Source: Leptasterias polaris (Eukaryota; Echinodermata; Asteroidea; Forcipulatida; Asteriidae). Taken from it: a DNA stretch of 64,000 bases. The stretch spans positions 124,001 through 188,000 of the forward strand of contig JAZGTN010000025.1 of NCBI GenBank assembly GCA_037783415.1, given 5' to 3'. Made by a program: the position numbers and the translations under genes. Positions 54,961 to 64,000 of the stretch are shown one piece after another. Numbering within the stretch: the first letter of the stretch is position 1; every line of letters starts with the position of its first letter. The notes beneath the pieces are model-generated. The model did no database searches. It saw nothing but the letters and a program-made list of their open reading frames with translations, and was not told the DNA's origin.

Positions 54961-55676
54961 ATTAATTTTAAGAGTGATTACCAGACGTATACCTTCCCTT
55001 GAACCTGCGTGTGTCAAATCATTTAATGTTGTACATTATTAGTTTACACAAGCGCGAGTGGATTACAGAAAAGTATTACTTTTTCTTCCCGTATCCAACA
55101 AGGCTGAAGCCGAGTTGTATATAGGATGTAGTTTAGGCATTATAGTTTTCTGTAACTGACTAGGCGTGTGATAATGACTTTAGCTTCAAGCATACTTGAC
55201 GTGTAGCTTAAAATGGCGCATTCTTGAACTGGGTTGGATATGGGCCATTCAATGTAGATTTGTATTACATTCTTGTTGGTATGGATGAACAAATCAGAAT
55301 CGAGCATTCTAGTTTGCTTGAAGATAAGTGGTTTTCAGAGATGGAGGTACATGTAAAGCTGCTGGACTACAAATAAGACTCTTTTTTTTACTGCAATAGG
55401 GATGTTTGGATAATATTCGAACAGTGGCACGCCTTTATTATAGGAAATTGTGATTATGTACATGTAGTATGTATTTTCATAGTGACATGTCTTGTGTTAC
55501 AGCCTCTTTTGCATTTCAATTTGAACTCACACAAAGGAAAAACAAGTAAGTTACATTATCCTATTTAAAAGGTGTGTTCCAGAAAGTAAGTTTCAGTACC
55601 CACAACTGCTAACAAAAATTCCACCTACTTTCAGTGTAAGCTGTAATGAACATGATGATTTGTTTTGATCTTCTAG
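54961..55676. other. Intronic spacer upstream of exon 2
   Basis: Ends with a good 3' splice context, TTGTTTTGATCTTCTAG, at 55,660-55,676. Otherwise unremarkable. Confidence 0.4.
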
Positions 55677-55847
55677 GACTTAGGCTCCTTTGCCATGCCA
55701 TTTCTGGAGAGCGAGGAACATGTAGAAGAACCGGATGGAGAGAAGAAGCCACTTGTTACTAGTGGAGGAAGTCCAAGTGGCTCATCATCACCGCAGAGTC
55801 CTTTAGAAACAAGAAGATATACATTTCCTTCTAACCCCAACAAACAT
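55677..55847 (+). CDS. PRKAG2: Internal exon, AMPK gamma-2-like N-terminal region (tentative)
   Basis: A 171-bp exon (57 codons, phase 0 at both ends) is flanked by TTCTAG and GTAAGT. It begins DLGSFAMPFLESEEHVEEPD and continues with a Ser/Pro-rich run (SGGSPSGSSSPQSP) and TRRYTFPSNPNKH. From memory, the long isoform of AMP-activated protein kinase gamma-2 has a closely similar D-L-S-S-F-A-M-P-L-L-D box followed by Ser/Pro-rich sequence. The gamma subunit senses AMP/ATP through CBS domains further downstream, which are not in this window. The identification rests on ~8 of 11 residues and low-complexity context, so it stays tentative. Exon status is stronger than the name. Confidence 0.55.
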
Positions 55848-57776
55848 GTAAGTAACAGTTTCCTTCCTATTAAACTGGGAGTATTTATTTATTATCTAAT
55901 CTAATCAATTCATTTTTTTAAGTGTACATTGTACAACATGCAATTATATGAGCTCGAACTACAGGAAACAACAATTTAAACTGTTATAGTAAATAGTTAA
56001 AAACTGAAGTAAACAACGGCTATCAGTAGTATTTACAATGAAACAAAGAGTTGAACTTATGATTTAAAGGACTCATAAATAGCTGCTTGTTGCTTAAATT
56101 TAAAATGGAAAATTGTTCTATAAACATGGTAGCAACAACAAAAAAGTGGCAATTGTCAGACTAATAGTGCATACAGTACATGTACATTGTAGGTATAGAG
56201 TTCACAGGTAGCTTTTCCAGACAAAATCTTGCTACTCTGCCTTGTTGATCTCATGGAGATGCAGCAGGTCAGTGAGGTAGCTCAGTGAAGTGTATTTTTC
56301 AATTATTTGACATATTTTGGATGAACCTGGACTTACACTGATGGTGGCAGCACTGTGGTACAGTCTTTAACTTTGACAGGAACAATACTACCACTGAGTC
56401 TTTGTTTTACTGTCGTTAAGAATAAGATTGCATCCAATGTCTAGTCTCACCAATGCATGTGTCAATGGCAGAGATGACTGACTGATGTGTCACAGGCAAC
56501 GTAGATACAGCTTGGTGTCAGAGTACATTATTTATATTACTTAGTCAATAATATTATTACATTTTGTCAATAATATTATTAAATGGCACCATATTAAAAG
56601 AAAAAGGGACCAGTCACAATGCCAAACCATATGGAACACCAAATGTAATAATTGGGCCTTGTGTGACATCATCGATTAAAATACACACACATGCTGGGTA
56701 CAAACACTTATCACAGCAGGACTAACCAGAGCAATAGTAATACCACGCTGACCAGCAAGGGCAAGTTCAAGACTCGTATTGAGCTAAACTTGAAAGGCCC
56801 GGATCCAGTGCTGGATCCTCATCCACTAGTCTAGCTGCTCCAAAGTGCACACTGTAATCAGGGGCACTGACGGTTGCTCAATCTATCCCAAGGCAGTGAA
56901 ATATTTGTAACCTTGCAGTGACTCCAACAACACTGAGGATACAACATGTACATTGGTCAAAGACAAAATTGTGGCGATGAAGCAGGCACTCCCCCTTACA
57001 TTATTCAAAAGGCACCTGCACTTAAGTTATCCCCATTCACAAGCTACATGTAGCAGGAATTGTGGGCTTAAATGCGCAAACTGCAGCCAATATGAAAAAC
57101 AACATCTTTGTTTCATTTTGGATCAAATTCACAAAAATAATAAGCATAAAACCATTTACATTGACCCAAATTGCACAGTAGTACATGTACATGAAAGGAC
57201 AACTGACCCTGAGCCTCTTCAAATGAAAACTTCACCAATACATCAAGTATACAGTACTTGTCACATGTGGGTGTAAGATTGAAACTAGAAATAATAGCCT
57301 ATTCTTTATGTCTGATGCAATCATTTACATCATATTTTTAAAATGCTGTAATACCAGCTGCTAATTATAGGGTTTAAACTTGCCTCTCATTACTGGGCAC
57401 GCTTACTGTATGGGCACATTCAGTGGTCTAGTGATTAAGAAGAATACAGTACAGTATGTCTTTAGAGTTTTTCTTGCAGGACTTGGGAAAGCACTGATAA
57501 CACAGTGCTTATCAAACATTGGTGTAATGTCTAACCTAGATTGATATTTTTAATACCATTGCAAGCAACCATGATCAAACCCCAAGATCAAATGCATTTA
57601 GACACGCCAGTGATGACTTACATGTACATTGTATGCTTTTCAATTGGATTGTGAGAATTCCCTCTTAGTCTGGTTGGAGACTTGATGGGTTATTTACAAC
57701 TCCACTTACAAATTAGCCCTATATAGGACTCTTCCTCTGTGCTGTACACAGATACAGAGTCCTAACTATTACTGTA
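55848..57776. other. Candidate intron 2, left part
   Basis: Contains GTCAATAATATTATTA twice near 56,545-56,580 and dispersed ACATGTA words. No other exon recognised. Confidence 0.35.
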
Positions 57777-58470
57777 GGTACCATTTCTGGGGCGGACAAT
57801 TTTCACAGCTTCATAACTCAAATCTTACCTGCAAGAAGCCATTAATTTCACAAGATTCACATTCCAGGGCGGCATACATTTCGCTACGGTGAATTTTGGA
57901 CGTCATATATTCCTCATTAATCCGTAATTTTCGTGAAATAATGCAGCTCCCAACGCTTAACAATTCTGCCAACTTTTAATAAAGAAAAACCAAGACGCCG
58001 GCATTTGCGTATGTTTGCATGGGTGCAGATTACGCATACCGCAAAATGCAATAAATTCAAATCGCACTTTTTGGTCACAGCATCTTGACAGCACAGCGTA
58101 AGAACATGCAAACGCAACGCACGGTATGCGCGTCATGCACCCTGCGTCTTACAAGCGAATAAGTGCGTACGCACGGCAAACACTGTGAGGATATGCGCAT
58201 CATGCATCCTGCATCTTGCACGCGAATGTACGCGTACGTACGTCAGACACTGTGAAAAAACGAACAAAATCGACTTTTCTTAAACGTTGGGAGCTGCATT
58301 ATTTCACGAAAATGACGGATTAATGAGGAATACATGTATATGACGTCCAAAATTCACCACAGCGAAAGGTATGCTGCCATGGAATGTGAATCTTGTGAAA
58401 TTAGTGGCTTCTTGCAGGTAAGATTTGACTTATGAATCTTTGTAAATTTTTCCGCCCCAGAAATGATACC
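57777..58470. mobile_element. Foldback MITE, 694 bp, ~185-bp arms
   Basis: The left arm 57,777-57,958 begins GGTACCATTTCTGGGGCGGA. The right arm 58,281-58,470 ends TCCGCCCCAGAAATGATACC. The arms match through CTTACCTGCAAGAAGCCA, TTCACAAGATTCACATTCCA and ATGCAGCTCCCAACG with a few changes. The loop has a ~65-bp unit repeated twice at 58,124-58,252 (CGTCATGCACCCTGCGTCTT / GCATCATGCATCCTGCATCT). It ends 120 bp before exon 3. Confidence 0.9.
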
Positions 58471-58590
58471 TGATCTCCAGGACGTCACTGTAGTACAAAA
58501 CGGAAGTGAAAGGCCGCCAGGGCTACTTACAAATATGCTTTTATAACAGACAAAAGATGTTGATTGGCATTTTTTACTCTTTTGTTCAGA

Positions 58591-58678
58591 GTAAAAAAAG
58601 GTGGCATAGTGGTCCTTCTGCTCAGACTTCAAGTTTACCAGGCAAGGTGATGTATACAAGCCCTCAGCCTAGAACAGG
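58591..58678 (+). CDS. Candidate exon 3 of the same host gene
   Basis: After TTACTCTTTTGTTCAG, frame 0 reads SKKRWHSGPSAQTSSLPGKV, then MYTSPQPRT, and reaches ACAG|GTACGT (phase 1). An alternative donor AAG|GTGATG at 58,647 would leave phase 0. The other two frames contain stops. The phase-0 entry matches exon 2. The Ser/Pro/Lys-rich peptide continues the disordered style of exon 2. Confidence 0.5.
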
Positions 58679-58761
58679 TACGTAAATAGTAATAAATAAA
58701 CAGAAACTGTCATGTTCGATGTTGTTACATGTAGCTGTAAAAAATAGTTTTTGTCTTTCAG

Positions 58762-58875
58762 ATACCTCCAGTAGTTGGTGGAAGTTATTCATTTTCCAAT
58801 GTACAATTTCCAGCTCATTATCAACATACAATAAAGCCAGAAGATGTAAATGCCCTCAAGTTTTCCTTAACATAA
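58762..58875 (+). CDS. Candidate exon 4 (reading frame ambiguous)
   Basis: After TAGTTTTTGTCTTTCAG, frame 0 reads IPPVVGGSYSFSNVQFPAHY then QHTIKPED and meets GAT|GTAAAT, a possible donor at 58,846; without splicing it stops with TAA at 58,873-58,875. This frame looks more protein-like than the phase-1 alternative (TSSSWWKLFIFQ..., open to 59,153). Frame 0 requires the exon 3 donor at 58,647. Confidence 0.4.
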   Translation: MPPVVGGSYSFSNVQFPAHYQHTIKPEDVNALKFSLT

Positions 58876-59989
58876 GTGTTCTTTTGTGTGCAGTGGTGAT
58901 AGCACGGCAACAAATTATGTTTGTTGCAATACTAGTTAATATGTTTAAATACACGCAACTTAATCACCCTAAAAAAAAAATCATTTGCAGTACAGGACAT
59001 GAGAATAATCCGACATTCTGTTCTATTACACTTATTACAACAAAAAGATTGGATAAAGAAGGTGAATGGCAGCAGAAGAGAAATGGGAACAAAACAGAAT
59101 TTAAATCATTTAAAAATCATGATTATTTTTATGATGGATGTTTGGAAGCATAAACTATGATGTTATTAAAAATATGGAGGAATAATTTGTTCATCGTTCT
59201 TGTAACAAATTGTTGAAGTTGAGCAGTGTACTTGTATAAGTATGGCAAACTATTGTATTTTCCTGCGTACAAGACGCTGCTTATCTGACTTTCAAAGGTA
59301 CAACAAAATCACTGCGTCTTATCTAACGGTGGGCCTTATCTGATATCGCTTGAGTTCATTGTGATGATTACTGTGTGAAATCTTACATTTATACTGTAAA
59401 ATAATCCTACGAGTTATCATTTATATTAATATTAAATCTATATATTGTACACCTGTTGTTTATTTTTAATAAGCTTTGACAAAACTTTACTGGCCATGTT
59501 GCTGCCCACAGTAATAATAACACCAGCGTAAATCAGCAATGGCCCATGCTGTACACAGCTATAATACGCACACACCAGTGACATACTAATCTTTCTTTAT
59601 TAAGTCATTATCGCATAATGCACTGCTAAATTTCGCTAACAGAATTACAAGGTTTTTAAAGTTGAAAAATGACTATTTGCTATATTTGCTGTATCTCATT
59701 TGCTGTATCTCAATTTGAAAGCTATGATCATAGTTGGGCATCTGATAGATCAAGACTGGGGCAACATTTGAAAAGCTAATGCCAAAATCGTTTGACCTTT
59801 TCTTCCGGGTCGTTACCCTAGGTCAAAGTTTGCCTTCGTTTTTTCTTTTAAAAAAACAACTTTCGAGCTTATCTACGGAATAACTCAAGATTGAAATTGA
59901 ATTGAACATTGAAACTCATCAGACAATTGAACCTCATTATCAAGACAACACAAACTTGATGATGTCATCAGGTATCGAATTACAATTAT
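58876..59989. other. Downstream region, dispersed relics
   Basis: GTATTTTCCTGCGTACAAGACG at 59,252 starts a relic of the 26.3 kb element family. The frame to 59,153 is probably not coding beyond 58,875. TTATCACGATGATG-type words near 59,945 precede the tandem array. Confidence 0.4.
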
Positions 59990-61580
59990 CAAAGTTTAAT
60001 ATTTGTAAAATCATACCTCATGAACCACACCTTAGATTTTTTAATCTACACAGCATCGGATAGGTCGTTAAAAGTTTGACCAACGCTCCACAAAACATGA
60101 CCCCACTTGACCTTGACTTCCGGTTCATATCGGAAGTTGAAAATGTCAAAATATCTTATCTTATTCATATCTTAAAAACTACTAATAATTTCAGCATAAT
60201 GTTTGTACCAGGTTGTAGAACATTAAGGCTGCTCAAACTTTTGCACAGAGATGACAATATTTTAACTTTTACATCTGGTTGAAAAAGGATGATAAATCGC
60301 ACGTTTAATTTGACCCACATTGACGACGCACGATAGTGTAATAACACAAGCACACAAACGCTGAACTAAACTTGGTTCCAAGTCTGTGATCGTCGTTTTT
60401 TTGTCTACCTGATAGCCAATATAGTATTGCCTAAAATAGCGCCCTCTTTTGGATTAACCCCCAACATTGAGATCGGAATTAGAGCGTGTGATAGCCAATA
60501 TGCTAAGAGTTTTGCGTGGCCGATGCAGAGAAATGACAACGATCTCAGACTTGAAATCAGGTCTAAAACTGAACCTGTACATCTAATGTACACTGTGCGT
60601 TTAGCTTTTGTACAAATAAATGTTGGCGTCGCTAGGTGTTTCATTGTATATTGCCCAAAAGATATTCCATCTAATAATATTTGAAAAATTCATAACTCCT
60701 GAACCACACATTAGATCTTTACAATCCATACATCATCTAAAAGGTATTTATAAACTAATCACGCGCTACACAATATGTGACCTTGTTTGACCTTGACTTC
60801 CAGTTCAAGTCGGAAGTTGAAATTTAATATTTGTAAAAATAATAACTCCTGAACCACATATTTGATTTTTGTCATCTATATGTCATCAGAAAGGACTCCA
60901 AAGACTTTACCAACGCTACAAAATGTGACCTCATTTGATCTTGTTTTCCGGTTCAAATAGGATGCTGAAACTTAACATTTGAAAAATTCATAATTCTGAA
61001 TGACACAACGTATTTTTACAATCTATACATAATTGGAAAAGTATGTAACAACTTAAGAAACGATACACAATATTGACCCCATTTGACCTTGACTTCTGGT
61101 TCAAACAGGAAGATGAAATTTAATATTTGATAAAATCACAACTCCTGAAACACACATTGGTTGTTTATTAGTTGTACGTCATCAGATAAGGCTTTTAAAA
61201 CTTAAGCAACGCTATAAAGTGGGACCTCATTTGACATTGCCTTCCAGTTCAAACCGGAAGTTGAACAAACCACACATTGGATTTTTACAGTCTAGGCTTA
61301 ATTGGAAAAGTATGTCACAACTTTAAAAAAGGGTACACAGAGTGTGACCCCAACAGGAAAATGAAATTTTAATATTTGAAAAACTGATAACTCTTGAACC
61401 ACACCTTGGATTTTTACAATCTTTACATTTTACGTCATTGGAAAGTTCTTAAAAATCTCAACAAGCGCTACACAAAATGTGAACCCCATTTGACCATGGC
61501 TTCTTGTTCAGGCCGGAAGTAGCTATTAAATTTTTGAAAAACATAACTCCTGAACCAGTCATTGGATTGATAAGGTAAAA
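59990..61580 (+). repeat. ~155-bp tandem array, about eight copies, interrupted
   Basis: Each unit has CATAACTCCTGAACCACACA, TTGGATTTTTACAATCTA, CATCAGAAAGG, CCAACGCTACACAAAATGTG, CCTCATTTGACCTTGACTTC and CGGTTCAAATCGGAAG with heavy divergence. Between about 60,165 and 60,670 the array is interrupted by unrelated DNA containing CTGATAGCCAATAT / GTGATAGCCAATAT and TAGCGCCCTC. Confidence 0.85.
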
Positions 61581-62393
61581 TGTTATCACCAATTCATTCA
61601 ATCAATCACCACGAACACCTTGTTTTTGTAACTAACAAAAACTGAATCTACCGTTATTATTATTATTACTATGGTTTATTAAAATACTGCAATACAGCAG
61701 CTAAAAGCCGAAATGTACAGTTTCCAAAAAACAGTAATTAAATCTAAAAAGAGCACCAGCAATAAGTTACATAAACATGCAGAACGTGTGATTCCTCAGG
61801 CTGGCTCGTGTAATAAAGATATGGCCAAGTTTAAGCACTGTCACTGGCATTGTGTTATTAACATAAGAAGGAAACAGATGTAACGCTTATTCAGTAGGCC
61901 GAGGCAGCAGCAGACATATCAAGTAATTTTTCCTTGTTATGTCATGTACGTAGTGCTGAACATTTCCAAGAACAATGGATATACTTGATACATGTACAGT
62001 GATGATTGAAGGTAGTTATCACAAAAAATGTGAGCAAAACGAGCGAGAACGAGTTTTAATGAGCGAGAACGAGGTACCCGTAATCACCCTCACCCACCTG
62101 GTCCCGCACGCAATTGCTCGGTATCACTCGATAATGAAATGCCAAACGAGCGAGCACTTTCGAGGGCTCACTGACCCATGAACAATGGTCGTCTTTTCCC
62201 AACTGAAGATCTTTAACCCAAGTAAAAATTCAAACGGGTTCGCAAATGACGGATGATGACTTACGCACATAATGATCAAAAGAATAAACAAGGTGCTGGA
62301 GGTTTCATAGATCTGTTGCTTTTCGTACAATTGTTAAAGTCTTTGGGAAAGACGTGTGACCCTTTCCAGGCGTTCTCCACACATGGGTTTTGA
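61581..62393. other. Spacer with a retrotransposon-tail-like motif
   Basis: TTATTATTATTATTAC at 61,660 followed by TATGGTTTATTAAAATAC resembles the 3' tail of a minus-strand non-LTR element. 62,040-62,182 has CGAGCGAGAACGAG words and ends CGAGGGCTCACTGACCCATG, matching 23,770-23,800. Confidence 0.4.
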
Positions 62394-62452
62394 AGGCCGC
62401 CCTGCCAAAGAATTGGCCGCCCTGCTAAAATAATTGGCCGCCCTGCCAAGAA
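62394..62452 (+). repeat. GGCCGCCCTGCCAAAGAATT tandem repeat, three copies
   Basis: About 24-bp units GGCCGCCCTGC(C/T)AAA(G/A)..AATT. Confidence 0.85.
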
Positions 62453-63460
62453 AATGACTTATCACAGAATGAAAGCAACTTCAACGGCAGCGCGGAACAC
62501 TGGTATAAGCCTCCTTTACACACAAACTATTTTTCGCCGCACTTGATACGATCAAACGAGTAGCCGACGAACCATGCCCGACTTCCAAACCGCAGCATTG
62601 GAATTGCGATCATTTCAGTATACAAACGTTAAAACACGATGCACATAACCACATGGTTCTGACTGCTGAGTATCCACAGCACGTGCATCGGCCCCACAAC
62701 GTTCGGTCTCCCGCCGGTAGTCCATGCATAGCGCATATTACACAACAGCAGGGTCCAAAGTCCACCATTCCGCACTCTGAGATTGGCCGTTGATGGCCGT
62801 TGATAATTACCATATTCATAAGAGAGCTTGGCTAGACCAGGACCACTCCACTCCTGCTTTTTTTACTGCCATGCTCCAGTCCGGCCTCCACCACACATGG
62901 CAACACTGTTGCAAGGCATAAGGGACATAAGGGACTTTGAAAGAAACTAGTCCACCCTTGTGTCTCAGCCAGTACTAAACTCCAATTGACTGAAAGACGG
63001 GTCCACAGAGAGTGACCATAAGTCTTCATTAACAAAAAAATCGGCTCATTTAAATGGCCATGGAAATGACAGCAAACGACCTCCTTTTACAGCGGCACCA
63101 TAAAGGGAAAAGTGACCAAAGTTTATTGTGAATGATACTGGCTTTTTACAATGGCGCTCTCAATCACATCACAGGAGGTTCTCGTATTTTTGGCCGGGTT
63201 AAATTAATTCAACATAAAAAGACGTAAAAAACCCCCCCCTCAAAAAAAAAAAAAACACTATGGGGTTGAAGCCAAAGGAAAATTAAATGAACTAATACTA
63301 CACAATCTTAAAGGAAATAAATTGATGTTTTTAAAAGATTCTATAAAGCAATTAGCTTTCATTCAATGACATCATCATCTTAAAATGACATCATGTGTCT
63401 AAATTAGTTCTGGAAAAACAGTTTTTTTAAAGAAGCGAAACAATATTTATATATTTATAA
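62453..63460. other. Spacer, nothing recognised
   Basis: A duplicated GGCCGTTGAT at 62,784-62,805, a poly-C/poly-A run at 63,230-63,255 and AT palindromes at 63,450-63,466. No supported gene. Confidence 0.35.
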
Positions 63461-63469
63461 ATATATGAA

Positions 63470-64000
63470 GGAAAGGAGGATGAACTGGGCTTCATGCTTA
63501 CCAGGCGACGGAGTCGGAGAGTGCCAGCAGTGGTGATCACTGACCTGGACTTTGCTGATGACATTGGCCTCCTCTCCAACACGGCGGACCAAGCACGAGA
63601 TTTGCTAGCAGCTGTTGAGCTCCAGTGCAGCCGAGTAGGGCTTCAGCTAAACTCGAAGAAGACCAAGGTGATGGCGTTCAGCTCGGAAGATAGTATAATC
63701 AAGACCCAAGATGGCACTACCCTAGAGGTTGTTGAAGAATTCAAGTACCTCGAAGCCCTCATAGGATCAACTGAGAACAAGATGAAAGTGAGGAGAGCTC
63801 TGGCATAGAAGGCTTTTCATGGCATGAATCGAGTATGGAGATCTGGTCTTTCCAACAACATCAAGAGACGTCTGTTTGTGGCTACAGTTGAGTCTGTACT
63901 TCTGTATGGAGCCGAGACGTGGACTTATGACAGCCAAACACAAACGAGCACTAGACGGCGTCTATACAAGAATGCTAAGGATGGCGCTTGACATCAGTTG
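63470..64000 (+). pseudogene. Non-LTR retrotransposon RT, palm to thumb, runs off the right edge
   Basis: The frame from about 63,476 reads DELGFMLTRRRSRRVP, ITDLDFADDIGLLSNTADQA (catalytic F-A-D-D), VGLQLNSKKTKVM and VEEFKYLEALIGST. TAG at 63,806-63,808 replaces an expected Trp. The same frame then continues KAFHGMNRVWRSGLSNNIKR and ESVLLYGAETWT. A one-base shift near 63,930 moves to AKHKRALDGVYTRMLRMALD up to the window end. The FADD box and LLYGxETWT are typical of RTE-like and related clades. The N-terminal half is absent, so this is a truncated, mutated copy. Confidence 0.85.

Larger units (their letters stand above)
23307..55676 (+). other. Candidate giant first intron filled with mobile DNA
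   Basis: If the exons at 23,265 (or 25,822) and 55,677 belong to one gene, everything between is intronic: satellites, the CCGTATTTTCC element, the 9.2 kb inverted-repeat unit, retrotransposon relics and many MITEs. There is no other convincing host exon in this span. Confidence 0.3.

Overview
The window is a transposon-saturated stretch of an animal nuclear genome. It is AT-rich, has very low gene density, contains spliced-looking exons bounded by GT/AG, and holds several clades of non-LTR retrotransposon, a DIRS/Ngaro-type tyrosine recombinase element, tRNA-derived SINE-like repeats and many foldback MITEs. The abundance of the ACATGTACATGTA motif and the repeat types point to a marine invertebrate, most likely a deuterostome such as an echinoderm. 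That taxonomic guess is inference and was not tested.

Layout. 1-1.9 kb: 3' end of a tyrosine-recombinase retroelement with split direct repeats. 2.0-2.15 kb: SINE-like tRNA relic. 3.0-8.17 kb: a 5.1 kb foldback element with ~700 bp inverted arms, each built from a 31-bp-phased array of AT palindromes, and flanked by an unusually long direct repeat. 9.5-10.85 kb: two nested MITEs with readable target duplications and a retrotransposon 3' end. 13.2-13.85 kb: a chromo-barrel-like exon. 14.16-14.53 kb: a perfect 135-bp-arm palindrome. 15.4-17.7 kb: an inverted-repeat element holding a 21-bp minisatellite. 18.9-21.5 kb: nested inverted repeats with a dead reverse transcriptase. 21.7-22.3 kb: a satellite made from half of a MITE whose solo copy sits at 32.0-32.2 kb. 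24.5-31 kb: tandem repeats and a CCGTATTTTCC-ended element. 32.6-41.8 kb: a 9.2 kb inverted-repeat-bounded unit carrying a decayed ~1,100-codon gene with a FEN/PIN-nuclease-like C-terminus, plus an inserted CR1/L2 reverse transcriptase. 44-50 kb: a 465-bp tandem duplication across a transposon end, a DDE transposase remnant, a 6-bp-based minisatellite and hairpins. 53 kb: an endonuclease fragment. 57.8-58.5 kb: a foldback MITE. 60-61.6 kb: a ~155-bp tandem array. 63.5-64 kb: a reverse transcriptase running off the right edge.

Host gene content is thin. The best candidate is a plus-strand gene made of short exons at 23,265-23,306 (or alternatively 25,822-25,932), 55,677-55,847, 58,591-58,678 and 58,762 onward. 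All carry consensus-like splice signals, and exon phases agree except at the last junction. The 55.7 kb exon contains D-L-G-S-F-A-M-P-F-L-E, close to the N-terminal signature I remember from the long isoform of AMP-activated kinase gamma-2. If that is right, about 30 kb of the mobile DNA here is a single first intron. The CBS-domain exons would lie beyond the window.

The best candidates for something undescribed are the 9.2 kb nuclease-bearing inverted-repeat unit, the 31-bp-phased palindrome arms with a ~42-48 bp flanking duplication, and the MITE-to-satellite conversion.
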